Of a stretch of 52,769 nucleotides of DNA, positions 24,900-32,966 are shown one piece after another. This DNA comes from an uncultured Pseudomonadales bacterium (GTDB lineage: Bacteria > Pseudomonadota > Gammaproteobacteria > Pseudomonadales > Azotimanducaceae). The notes under the pieces are model-generated. The model was given only the letters and a program-made list of their open reading frames with translations. It did not search any database and was not told the DNA's origin. The translations under genes were made by a program, and so were the position numbers. Position 1 is the stretch's first letter. Each line of letters opens with the position of its first letter. The stretch lies in assembly GCA_938036875.1 (NCBI GenBank), contig CALHVX010000139.1, forward strand, positions 1 through 52,769, given 5' to 3'.

Positions 24900-25729
24900 C
24901 AACCTTGGACATTAGTTTTACCGGTATCGGCCTGTGGGGTCGTGGCATGACGGGTTATCCCGAGTTTACCCAAGGCGTGCAACGTGATTTTGCAGGCTTG
25001 CAGGAGGCAGAATTTTTGTCTCCTAAGCCTGAGGCCATCGCACCACGGGAGCGCCGACGAGCGGGCTTAACCATCAATATTGCGGTAGAAGTGGCACATC
25101 AAGCCTGTAGTCAGGCTCAGGTTGATATCAGCCAAGTGCCTTCTGTTTTTGTTTCGGCGATGGGCGATACTGCGATCACCGACTACATGTGTCGCAAGCT
25201 CGCGCAGCCTCAAAAGATGCTGTCGCCTACCAAGTTTCACAATTCGGTGCACAACGCACCGTCCGGCTATTGGACCATCAGTGCAGAAAACCGTGAGCCG
25301 AGTTCCTTTGTTGGCGGTTTTACCCATAGCTTTGGTAGCGGTCTGTTAGAAGCGGCTAGCCAGGCGGTCGACTTGGGTAAGCCGGTGTTGGCCGTTTTTT
25401 ACGATATAGCAAACGCGCCACCCTTTGCTGAGCTGTATCCAATCCAAGAAACGTTGGCGATTGCTTTGGTCGTTGAACCTCAAAGCGAGCAAGCAACAAC
25501 TGGGTCTCTAACCCCCCTCAACGCCAGCCTTAGCTTTGTCGAGCGACAGCCGGGCGAGGTGGAGTCCACACCCAAATGTGAACCTTTAGCTCAGTTTGCG
25601 CTGACCAATCCAATGGGGCCAGCGTTAGCGCTAGTTGAGCAGTTTAGCGCTGCGCAACAAGGTGGCTTGCGTAGCCCCAATTTACGATTCGCTGCGGCAC
25701 CCCACGCTTGGTTAGACGTTCAACACTAG
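24896..25729 (+). CDS. Ketosynthase-like chain-length factor partner (ApeC-like)
   Basis: A 277-residue protein of the Ketoacyl-synt_2 (chain length factor) type. It keeps the thiolase-fold layout (SVFVSAMGDTAITDYMCRKL, then FHNSVHNAPSGYWTISAENR), but no Cys is found at the nucleophile position; the sequence there is built around SVHNAPSGYW. It also stops short of the complete KS C-terminal half, as its family does. Such partners set the chain length and complete the condensing heterodimer. GTG 24896 overlaps the KS stop (GTGA). The halogenase-like gene follows after 43 bases, making a three-gene + strand unit. Confidence 0.85.
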   Translation: MTTLDISFTGIGLWGRGMTGYPEFTQGVQRDFAGLQEAEFLSPKPEAIAPRERRRAGLTINIAVEVAHQACSQAQVDISQVPSVFVSAMGDTAITDYMCRKLAQPQKMLSPTKFHNSVHNAPSGYWTISAENREPSSFVGGFTHSFGSGLLEAASQAVDLGKPVLAVFYDIANAPPFAELYPIQETLAIALVVEPQSEQATTGSLTPLNASLSFVERQPGEVESTPKCEPLAQFALTNPMGPALALVEQFSAAQQGGLRSPNLRFAAAPHAWLDVQH

Positions 25730-25772
25730 CGTTAGGTTTCCCTAACAAAAACAATAAGGCCTAGAAAACTAG

Positions 25773-27341
25773 ATGGCGATCGATCCTAAAGCTGAGCAGC
25801 AACGCGATGTGTGCATTTTGGGTGGTGGTATGGCTGGCTTGACGCTCGCGCGTCAACTCAAACGCCAGCAGCCTGAACTTGATATCACGGTGGTTGAGCA
25901 CCAGCAGTTCCCGGTGGCCGATGCCACGCACAAAGTCGGGGAGTCAACTGTAGAGATTGCTTCTCACTATCTAGCCAATGAGTTGGGTATGGCGGATCAC
26001 CTTGCGGATTCACAACTTCCCAAGTTTGGTTTGCGCTTGTTCTTTCGTGGCGACAAGCCGGTAGCGGATGACTTGTCTCGCTACGATGAGGTGGGTGGCA
26101 GTCAGTCGTTACCCATCGATACCTTTCAGCTAGATCGCGGACGTTTCGAAAATCATTTGGCCCAAACCACTAAAGATGACGGCACCGAACTGTTGGATGG
26201 CTCCACCATCCGTAAGGTGGACCTTCAGGCGGGGCAACACCGGGTCACGGTGCGTAATGATGGCGCTGAGCAAGTATTGCGTTCTCGCTACTTAATTGAT
26301 GCCAGCGGCCGACGCGCTTGGGTACGCAAAGGTGAAGAGTTATCGCGGCCAGCCCGGCATAACAACCATGCCTTGTGGTTTCGCATTGATGCCCGGCTAG
26401 AGATCGATGAGTGGAGCGCAGACACAGCTTGGACGGAACGTTGCCCAGGGGCACCCAGGCGTTTGAGCACCAACCATTTCACCGGTCCTGGTTACTGGTT
26501 GTGGTTGATTCCTCTTTCGTCCGGGGCAACCAGCGTTGGCTTGGTGTTTGATCCTAAGGTGTTAGATCCAGCCAATGTGCGCCAGCATGCCGAATGTATG
26601 CGTTGGCTTGCAACGGAGCACCCGTTGGTTGCTCAGCAACTGCAAGACTACGTGCCGCTAGATTTTCACTACATGGAAAACTACGCGGTTACCAGCAAAC
26701 AGGTGTTTAGTGATGCTGGCTGGATGACCACTGGTGATGCTGGCATCTTCTCGGATCCTTTGTACTCGCCGGGCGGCGACTTTATTGCCTTGGCTAACGG
26801 CTACATCACAAAACTGGTGACCTCTGGCACGACGGATCCAATGCTGTTCCAAGAGAGTCAAAACTACTTTTTCTCGTTCTTCACCAATACGCTGTCGCTC
26901 TATCGTGGCCAGTATCGCGGTTTTGGAAACTGCGACTTCATGGTGATAAAAACGCTCTGGGATTTTGCGTACTACTGGGCGGTTATGTCCAAGCTCTATT
27001 TTTCTGGTCGGTTTACAGACTTCGACTTTATGCGTGATCTACGGCCGCAAATGCTGCAAGCGGCGGCCTTAAACTCTGGCATGCAGCGTCGCTTTCGTGA
27101 GATAGCGCGATCAGGGCAGCGTCAGGGCGGTGAAGGCCGATTCTACGACTATTGGGCGATCCCTTGGTTCCACGAGCTGAAGCAAGACTTAGTAGATGGC
27201 GACCCGCAACAGACGGGTGGCCAATTGCTGAACAACATAGAGCAGCTAACTCGAGTGGCCGGGTCCATCAACAAATTGTTGGAAGACCAAGCGGCAGGAC
27301 GCAGACTAGCGCCGCTAGATCAACTTGGCGCTTTTGCGTAG
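25773..27341 (+). CDS. Flavin-dependent halogenase-like oxidoreductase
   Basis: A 522-residue flavoprotein of the tryptophan/phenol halogenase family. It has the FAD motif GGGMAG (residues 17-22), a Lys-containing VGEST segment with Lys54 where halogenases hold the catalytic Lys, the family signature WLWLIP (WxWxIP, residues 242-247), and GDAGIFSDPLYSPGG (321-335), which lines the chloride and flavin sites. Halogenases of this type form HOX from FADH2, O2 and halide and pass it to an aromatic ring. In Xanthomonas, aryl polyenes (xanthomonadins) are brominated, so ring bromination or chlorination is the obvious prediction. Some WxWxIP proteins in such clusters have unproven activity. Its 3' end overlaps the MMPL gene of the convergent unit C by 22 bases. 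Confidence 0.85.
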   Translation: MAIDPKAEQQRDVCILGGGMAGLTLARQLKRQQPELDITVVEHQQFPVADATHKVGESTVEIASHYLANELGMADHLADSQLPKFGLRLFFRGDKPVADDLSRYDEVGGSQSLPIDTFQLDRGRFENHLAQTTKDDGTELLDGSTIRKVDLQAGQHRVTVRNDGAEQVLRSRYLIDASGRRAWVRKGEELSRPARHNNHALWFRIDARLEIDEWSADTAWTERCPGAPRRLSTNHFTGPGYWLWLIPLSSGATSVGLVFDPKVLDPANVRQHAECMRWLATEHPLVAQQLQDYVPLDFHYMENYAVTSKQVFSDAGWMTTGDAGIFSDPLYSPGGDFIALANGYITKLVTSGTTDPMLFQESQNYFFSFFTNTLSLYRGQYRGFGNCDFMVIKTLWDFAYYWAVMSKLYFSGRFTDFDFMRDLRPQMLQAAALNSGMQRRFREIARSGQRQGGEGRFYDYWAIPWFHELKQDLVDGDPQQTGGQLLNNIEQLTRVAGSINKLLEDQAAGRRLAPLDQLGAFA

Positions 27342-29617
27342 CGACCGAAGCGTGCCAGCAGATAGGCGGCAACAACCCCACAGGCCACCGTTGTTCCTAT
27401 GCCTCGCAATAGCGGGATGCTTGAGCAGGCTAAAATGCCGAAAACGAGTAGGCTAGACAAAGCGCATAAAAGGACAGCACGCGCGGTCGCTTGCTGCTGG
27501 GTTTGTTGTTCAGAGCCTGTGGTTGGCTTGCTGTAAAACAGTGAGTAGTCGAGACCTAAGCCGGCAACTAGGGTTAGCGCCATTAGATCAAACAACGACA
27601 GCAACCCTTGCAGCAGCAGGCTTCCAAGCATGGCGCAGGCTAGGGTGGCGGCCCCTGAACCAAGCAGCCAAAGCACACGCTGAGGTTTGCGGGTCAAAGT
27701 GAGTAGCAACAATGCGATGCCGGCTATTGCCACAACCAGCAGCTTGAGCACGCGCGATCGGTAGTCGGCGGCAAGGGTTAAGGATGCTGCTTTCAGGTCA
27801 ATCCATTGCGCGATTTCCAACGCCTCAATTTTTGTTTGCAACTTTGCAGGGTCTTGCATGCCGGCCAAGAATACCAAGCTGACCCAACCATCGTCGGTAG
27901 AATACATAAGATTGTTAACCGCCGTGTGCAGCGAAGGTTCTGATGTAAGGGTTTGCCAGTCAAGCCTTTCATTGCTGGTGCGTTGCTGCTCGAGCATCTT
28001 GCGAAAACTAGAGAACGCGTCTGGCGCAAAAGGCAGCTCGGCCAGCGCGGCGTTGAAGCCATCGATTGTTGCTTCGCTTGTGGCCGACTGGCGCCGCGCA
28101 ACTTGCCTTTGCTCGCTCGGAAGCAGGCTAGTGATGCTTTGATAAGCCGCCAACTCGCCAGTTGTTACGGCTTCTTGCAAGATCGTAGTGACCTCCTCTG
28201 TTTGCTGTAGTAGCAGCTCTTGATTAGCACCCCTTAAGGCAATGAGATGGCGCATATTGGTGACGCCTAGGCTCTCACGGAGCTTGGCATCGGCTGCTAA
28301 GGTTTCGCTTGGCACGGGGGTGAGAGAGCTGAGGTCATCGCTAAACATAGGGAGAGATGCGAGTATCGGAGTGGTGACAAGCAACGCTAGCAACCAAGGC
28401 CAATGGCGTAACTGCACCCGCTGCTGAGGTGCTTGAGTGGTCGGAGCGGTTGGTTGATTCAATGTTTGGAGTGGTGCGGCTTGGTCGCTAGGGCATAGCC
28501 ATGCCGAGGCTAAGGCTGCGGCACAGATGCCAACCAAGGCAAACAAACCCAGTTGTTGTAACCCTTGGGAGCCGCTCAATGCAAAAGCAAGGTAGGCGAT
28601 GGCGGTGCTGAGCACCCCTAGCCGAAGTGTTGGCCAGATTGATTCTGCCGCTTGCACCCCTTGCTGCTGGTGTACTTGTTTGTGAACCACGAGGTGTAGC
28701 GGGTAATCCACGGCTACCCCAAGCAGAGTAAAACCAAAGGCCAAGGTGATGCCGTGTACCTCGCTAAAGACCAACGCTAATACCGCTAAGCCCGCCATTC
28801 CCCCAGCAAGCAAGGGAAGACCCGCGATTAGCACCAGGCTAGCAGAGCGAAGATAGAGAAATAGTAACGCCAACAGCGCAACGCTTGCTATCAGGCTATA
28901 GAGGGTTGCTTCGCGTTGCACCGATCTTTGCAGATCGACGCCGTAAACACCGCTGCCGTAGAGCTGTGCTGTGGTGACTCCGTTTTGCTTTAGCAGATTG
29001 CGTAAATCGTCTACCAGCTGGGTTTGAGAATCTAGATCGAAGGCCGCTGCACTGGCTTGCACTAACAGCACTTGTTGCTCGGTGCTACTGAATTGCTGGT
29101 CGTTTGCTAAGCGGGTGAACTGTTGCAGTGCCTCCAGGCTGGCTAAGGTTGGGTCACCAGCGAGCACCGCCCGTTCCGATGCATCGCTTGCGAACATCAT
29201 GTCATCTAGGGTTGTACCTAGCGCTTCTAGCCATTGCCCTTTGTTGGTTGGTAGGTCAGCGAGCAACACTCGATTGTCCCAAAGAACCGGCGGAATTTGC
29301 TCCATACCTAAGCTGAGCATCTCGGGTAACACGCGCTGCACTTGGGGTAGCTTCCGTATGGCGGCCGCAAGGCTTGCTGCCTCGATCTCGGCTGTGGCCT
29401 GATTTGAGGTAGGGGGGGCAACTTGGGGTAACACCACAAAGGTCAGTTGTGCACCGGGTCCCTGGCCAACCCGCTCCAAGAGTATCTGTTGAGCCTCCGT
29501 GTTCGCTGGAGGCAAGAAGAAGGCCAGGTCGTAGCTTAACTGCAGGCGAAGCGCAGCGACGCAAGCAAGCAGGGCAATGGCGCCGAGCAGCAGGCAGATG
29601 CGCCTAGTTTGGCTCAA
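27320..29617 (-). CDS. MMPL/RND-family lipid exporter
   Basis: A 765-residue RND-type transporter of the MMPL class. An N-terminal helix (LLGAIALLACVAALRL) is followed by a large periplasmic loop, then two blocks of hydrophobic segments (about 240-390 and 640-750) flanking a second periplasmic loop (about 410-640), the usual two-fold repeat. It is predicted to move the lipid-linked polyene out of the inner membrane, powered by the proton gradient. Its ATG overlaps the LolA-like stop by four bases; LolA with MMPL is a constant pair in aryl polyene clusters. It is the last gene of unit C. Confidence 0.9.
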   Translation of the reverse strand: MSQTRRICLLLGAIALLACVAALRLQLSYDLAFFLPPANTEAQQILLERVGQGPGAQLTFVVLPQVAPPTSNQATAEIEAASLAAAIRKLPQVQRVLPEMLSLGMEQIPPVLWDNRVLLADLPTNKGQWLEALGTTLDDMMFASDASERAVLAGDPTLASLEALQQFTRLANDQQFSSTEQQVLLVQASAAAFDLDSQTQLVDDLRNLLKQNGVTTAQLYGSGVYGVDLQRSVQREATLYSLIASVALLALLFLYLRSASLVLIAGLPLLAGGMAGLAVLALVFSEVHGITLAFGFTLLGVAVDYPLHLVVHKQVHQQQGVQAAESIWPTLRLGVLSTAIAYLAFALSGSQGLQQLGLFALVGICAAALASAWLCPSDQAAPLQTLNQPTAPTTQAPQQRVQLRHWPWLLALLVTTPILASLPMFSDDLSSLTPVPSETLAADAKLRESLGVTNMRHLIALRGANQELLLQQTEEVTTILQEAVTTGELAAYQSITSLLPSEQRQVARRQSATSEATIDGFNAALAELPFAPDAFSSFRKMLEQQRTSNERLDWQTLTSEPSLHTAVNNLMYSTDDGWVSLVFLAGMQDPAKLQTKIEALEIAQWIDLKAASLTLAADYRSRVLKLLVVAIAGIALLLLTLTRKPQRVLWLLGSGAATLACAMLGSLLLQGLLSLFDLMALTLVAGLGLDYSLFYSKPTTGSEQQTQQQATARAVLLCALSSLLVFGILACSSIPLLRGIGTTVACGVVAAYLLARFGRYAKAPS

Positions 29618-30258
29618 TTTTCGTCCGCACTAAGTTCACTCGCACTAAAGATGAGCTTTTGCCATGCATCATTCGTGCGTTGTGTGTACAGGCTGACCAG
29701 TTGGTCTCCGGTACCGAGCAGCTCCAGACGCTGCAGGCGTTTTTTTACCTTCGCGTTTTTCGGCGTGAGTACAACCCGCCAAGGATCCCCCGGTGTACCC
29801 TGGAGAACAAAGTGTTGATTTAGGGCATCGATATCGCCGCTGAGTACTTGAGTGATAGCGAGCAATACTAGATGTCCACCGTGCTCAGGGTTCAAGCTTA
29901 AGGTTCGTGCTCGAGCCTTGGCAAGCGCTTGGTTTGGGTTGCGCTTTAGTGCCGATCTGGAAGGGCGCTTTAGGCTCAGCTTGCCCTTGTCAAGACGGCG
30001 AAGCTCTGGCCGCGGCGTGGCGACTTGCATAACAAAAGCGCCATCCTGCGTGATCTCTACATGGCCCGTTTGGCGCACCGGTTCTTTAAGCATAGGGTTC
30101 AATTGCGTTTCTGAATAGGGCACACGCTTGCCTTGTGGGAACGCTAAATTTTCGAGCAGCATTTTGGCCTCTAGCGCCTGCCCTTCGGTGGCCACAGCGG
30201 CACTGTTCAAAAGGCACAAACTGCACAACAAAATCAGCGCACTAACATAGGATTTCAT
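29614..30258 (-). CDS. LolA-like periplasmic lipid carrier
   Basis: A 214-residue secreted protein. The N-terminal MKSYVSALILLCSLCLLNS with A-A-V-A before TEG is a typical signal peptide, so the mature protein is periplasmic. The rest is beta-strand-rich with the LolA-like pattern (QTGHVEITQDGAFVMQVATP, HFVLQGTPGDPWRVVLTP). It should take the polyene lipid from the MMPL exporter across the periplasm, as LolA does for lipoproteins. ATG 30258 overlaps the acyltransferase stop by four bases; a longer frame to 30282 would spoil the signal peptide. No aryl polyene binding has been shown for this protein; context is the basis. Confidence 0.85.
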   Translation of the reverse strand: MKSYVSALILLCSLCLLNSAAVATEGQALEAKMLLENLAFPQGKRVPYSETQLNPMLKEPVRQTGHVEITQDGAFVMQVATPRPELRRLDKGKLSLKRPSRSALKRNPNQALAKARARTLSLNPEHGGHLVLLAITQVLSGDIDALNQHFVLQGTPGDPWRVVLTPKNAKVKKRLQRLELLGTGDQLVSLYTQRTNDAWQKLIFSASELSADEN

Positions 30259-31169
30259 TGCTCTTGCTCGCTGCTGGCCCAAAAGTCGTAAAAATTGAAC
30301 CAGCCAAAGGGAGCTGCACGAACGTGATGCTCTAAGCGTTCAACGTAACGTGCGGACAGCGCGTGCAGTTGGGCTTGCCGCTCCTTTCGGTCGAGAGTGA
30401 CAGCTTCGCTTAGCACCTCGCAATGCACTTCATACCCTTGTTCGGTGATTCGGCAGAATATGCCGATAATGGGTGCATGCACGGTGTTTGCAACGATGTA
30501 CGGGCCGACGGGAAAGTTAGCCGCTTCGCCAAGAAACTCATGTTGCATGACCCTGTCGGCGGGGCGGTGGCGGTCAGCAAGAAAGCCAACCCAGTCGCCA
30601 TCGCGTAACGCGCTTGCAATGTTAAGGCCCAAAGCTACTGATCCTTGATCCGAATCGATGATTCGGTCGATCAATTTAGGGTTGATGTCCTGCAATATTT
30701 CTACGATGCGACTACTCACGCTTTTGTCTAGGACAATGCGCAGGTCAATTTCTCCGAGCTGCGGACCCACAACTCGTGCGGCTTCGAAGGAACCGAAGTG
30801 AGCGGCTAAAAAGATGCCAGCACTGCCACGGGCCATTACGGTTCGTAGCGCCTCTTCGCCGATGAACTTTATGGGGATGTCTTGGCCACCATCGACAAAA
30901 AAGTAAAATCGATCGGCCGTCATCTTGGCAAAATTCAAAAAGTGTCGCCAAACATCAACTCGTGTTGCAGGCCGCGGTAGAACACGATTGAGAAAGTTGC
31001 GCGATGCACAGCGTTCCGGTTTACGCACCAAGTAAAAGTAAGCGGTGATTGGGTAAAGCACCGCATGCAGCATACGACGGTTAACCCGCCGTGCAATCCA
31101 TAGCATGACGCGCAGCGCGCGGGTGCTGCCTGCTTCTTCTCGAGACTGCCAATCTTTGATGTCGCTCAT
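30255..31169 (-). CDS. LpxL/LABLAT-type acyltransferase
   Basis: A 304-residue membrane-associated acyltransferase of the lipid A late-acyltransferase family (LABLAT). It has an N-terminal hydrophobic segment, the HxxxxE catalytic motif as AAHFGSFEAARVVG (about 117-130), then a substrate-handling part with DRHRPADRVM and a typical C-terminus. In aryl polyene clusters this enzyme is thought to attach the polyene or a fatty acyl group to the lipid head group. It is coupled by four-base overlaps to both the ligase and the LolA-like gene. A true lipid A role cannot be excluded, but position inside the operon argues against it. Confidence 0.85.
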   Translation of the reverse strand: MSDIKDWQSREEAGSTRALRVMLWIARRVNRRMLHAVLYPITAYFYLVRKPERCASRNFLNRVLPRPATRVDVWRHFLNFAKMTADRFYFFVDGGQDIPIKFIGEEALRTVMARGSAGIFLAAHFGSFEAARVVGPQLGEIDLRIVLDKSVSSRIVEILQDINPKLIDRIIDSDQGSVALGLNIASALRDGDWVGFLADRHRPADRVMQHEFLGEAANFPVGPYIVANTVHAPIIGIFCRITEQGYEVHCEVLSEAVTLDRKERQAQLHALSARYVERLEHHVRAAPFGWFNFYDFWASSEQEQ

Positions 31170-32557
31170 TGGTCAACCGCTAGACTTTGCAGCAGTTGGG
31201 TAACGGCTGCATGGGAGAGTTTGCTGGTTGCAGCTCTCGGTAGCTGCTCCACCCTCCGAATTCGGCGGGGCACAAAGGCCGCATCAATCTTCTTTGCAAG
31301 CTCGGTACGCAGCTCTTTGTCCGTGAGGGTTGGGGCAACCACCACCGCCGCGAGCCGGCCGTTGCTTGGCTGATCGTAGTGCTCGGGATCATAGATTAAG
31401 CCATCCTGCACCCCGGCGATACCTAGCAAAATGTTGTTTAGGTTGGCTAACGACTCTCGCTTGCCGGCAACTTTAACCATGTCGGTAGCACGGCCCAACA
31501 GTTGAAAGCGGTTGTTACCCGTTTGTTTAAACCGATCGCTAAGAACCACTGGTTGATTGATATGTTCACAGTGAACCATGAGCTCGGTATCTTGCGCGTC
31601 TGTGTTGGCTAGTGCGGTGACGTCCAACCCGGAAAAAAATTCCCAGTCACTGGCATGCGGCTGGTTGGCGTCTGCCGGTTGCGCAAGCTTTTGGCCAGGT
31701 TCCGGTGCACGCCAAGCCAGCGAACCGATTTCGCTGCAACCGTAGATTTCAAACAAGCGGGTTGTTAACTGGGTGGTTGTAGCATCGCTTAACGCGGCAT
31801 CTAACGGCGCGGTTGCTGAGATGGTGGTCTGTACTGGCGTTTTTGGCTGCGGTGCTTTTAGCAGGGCGCGTAAATGGGTGGGCGTTGCCACCAAGACCTT
31901 ATCCAGATTGCCAAACCCATCTAAGGCTTGGATTAAGTCGTTAGGAAAAAAATCTGCTCCGCAATGTACGGTGATAGGCGCGATGGTGGGTAGTAGCATT
32001 GCCCATTCAAGCCCATACATATGCCAGGCGGGGACCGTTGCTACTAGACCTCTAGGCATTTGCGCCGGGCCGGGTAGGTAATCCCAATGCCACTGACGAA
32101 AATCGCATAGCATGGCCCAGGACTTGCTGTGTGCTTCTGGGGTGCCCGTGCTGCCCGACGTAAAGGCGATGGCGGCGCAGGCTTCAGCTGCAATGGTCGG
32201 TGAGGTCGCTTTGCCCTGCGTTGCGATAGGCCCACCTACCGGATGATCTGACTGGCTAGCCTCTTGTGAATCATCGGTTAACCGGTAGCTATTGGGATAT
32301 TGCGCTTGCAGAGCTGCTAGCTCGGGTTCACTGCGCTTGCTGGGCAGCAGGTTGGTTTGACCTCGGACAATTGCTGCAAAAAAACTCACCATGAACCAGT
32401 AGCGATCGGTGCACAAATTGATGGCATAAGACCGCTCGGGTAGGTTTGCTGCACAGGCCAAAATGTCGGCGTTAAATTCTGAAGGCAACACGAGTTGCCC
32501 GTTAACGCGTGCAATGGGTTGCGCATCGTCTCGGGGAATTAGCTGGAGCTGGCTCAC
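31166..32557 (-). CDS. AMP-binding aryl-CoA/aryl-ACP ligase (ApeH-like)
   Basis: A 463-residue adenylate-forming enzyme. The ATP-binding P-loop is AFTSGSTGTPE (about 129-139), the LFEIYGCSEIGSLAWR core motif follows, then GRATDMVKVAGKRESL, with a C-terminal Lys in RAATSKLSHAAV as the adenylation Lys. It should activate hydroxybenzoate from the chorismatase and load it on ACP, the starter-loading role of ApeH. The start is GTG 32557, 45 bases after the second ACP gene, and its stop overlaps the LABLAT gene by four bases. Substrate specificity (3- or 4-hydroxybenzoate) is not predictable by eye. Confidence 0.87.
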   Translation of the reverse strand: MSQLQLIPRDDAQPIARVNGQLVLPSEFNADILACAANLPERSYAINLCTDRYWFMVSFFAAIVRGQTNLLPSKRSEPELAALQAQYPNSYRLTDDSQEASQSDHPVGGPIATQGKATSPTIAAEACAAIAFTSGSTGTPEAHSKSWAMLCDFRQWHWDYLPGPAQMPRGLVATVPAWHMYGLEWAMLLPTIAPITVHCGADFFPNDLIQALDGFGNLDKVLVATPTHLRALLKAPQPKTPVQTTISATAPLDAALSDATTTQLTTRLFEIYGCSEIGSLAWRAPEPGQKLAQPADANQPHASDWEFFSGLDVTALANTDAQDTELMVHCEHINQPVVLSDRFKQTGNNRFQLLGRATDMVKVAGKRESLANLNNILLGIAGVQDGLIYDPEHYDQPSNGRLAAVVVAPTLTDKELRTELAKKIDAAFVPRRIRRVEQLPRAATSKLSHAAVTQLLQSLAVDQ

Positions 32558-32602
32558 TTGCTAGTTCGAGCTCGAGGCTTAGATTGGAGTCTGACGATTG
32601 CT

Positions 32603-32887
32603 CTAGCCGCTATTGGCGCTGGCTTGGGACTCTTGGCTTACATGCGCCGTCAGATTGGCCAGGGTGGCAAAAATTTCGCGGGTTGCTTCGTCCTCGGCAG
32701 AAAGGTGGACGTTGTACTGCTCTGCAATAGCCACAGCAATTTCCAACGCATCGATGGAGTCCAGTCCTAGCCCATCATCTTCGAACATGATGGCCTCGGG
32801 TTCGATTTCGGCGGCGTCGATGTCTTCAAGGTTTAAGACATCGACGATGAGCTTCGCCATCTGCAGCTGTTCGGGTGTTTGAGCCAT
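32603..32887 (-). CDS. Second acyl carrier protein (ApeE/ApeF-like)
   Basis: A 94-residue ACP with the phosphopantetheine Ser in the acidic motif GLGLDSIDALEIAVAI (Ser at about residue 49). It lies directly upstream of the ligase gene, so it is the natural acceptor of the activated hydroxybenzoyl starter. It differs from the ACP at 22330-22572 in sequence and length, which fits a division of labour between starter and extender ACPs. AGGAAA lies about ten bases before the ATG. The 79-base gap to the chorismatase stop is the widest in unit C and could hold an internal promoter. Confidence 0.92.
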   Translation of the reverse strand: MAQTPEQLQMAKLIVDVLNLEDIDAAEIEPEAIMFEDDGLGLDSIDALEIAVAIAEQYNVHLSAEDEATREIFATLANLTAHVSQESQASANSG

Positions 32888-32966
32888 GGGTATTGGATTT
32901 CCTCAATGATGGTCGGATTGTCCAGAAAACTACTGAGGTTTTCAAACGCGACGGTTTAGGCTGGGT

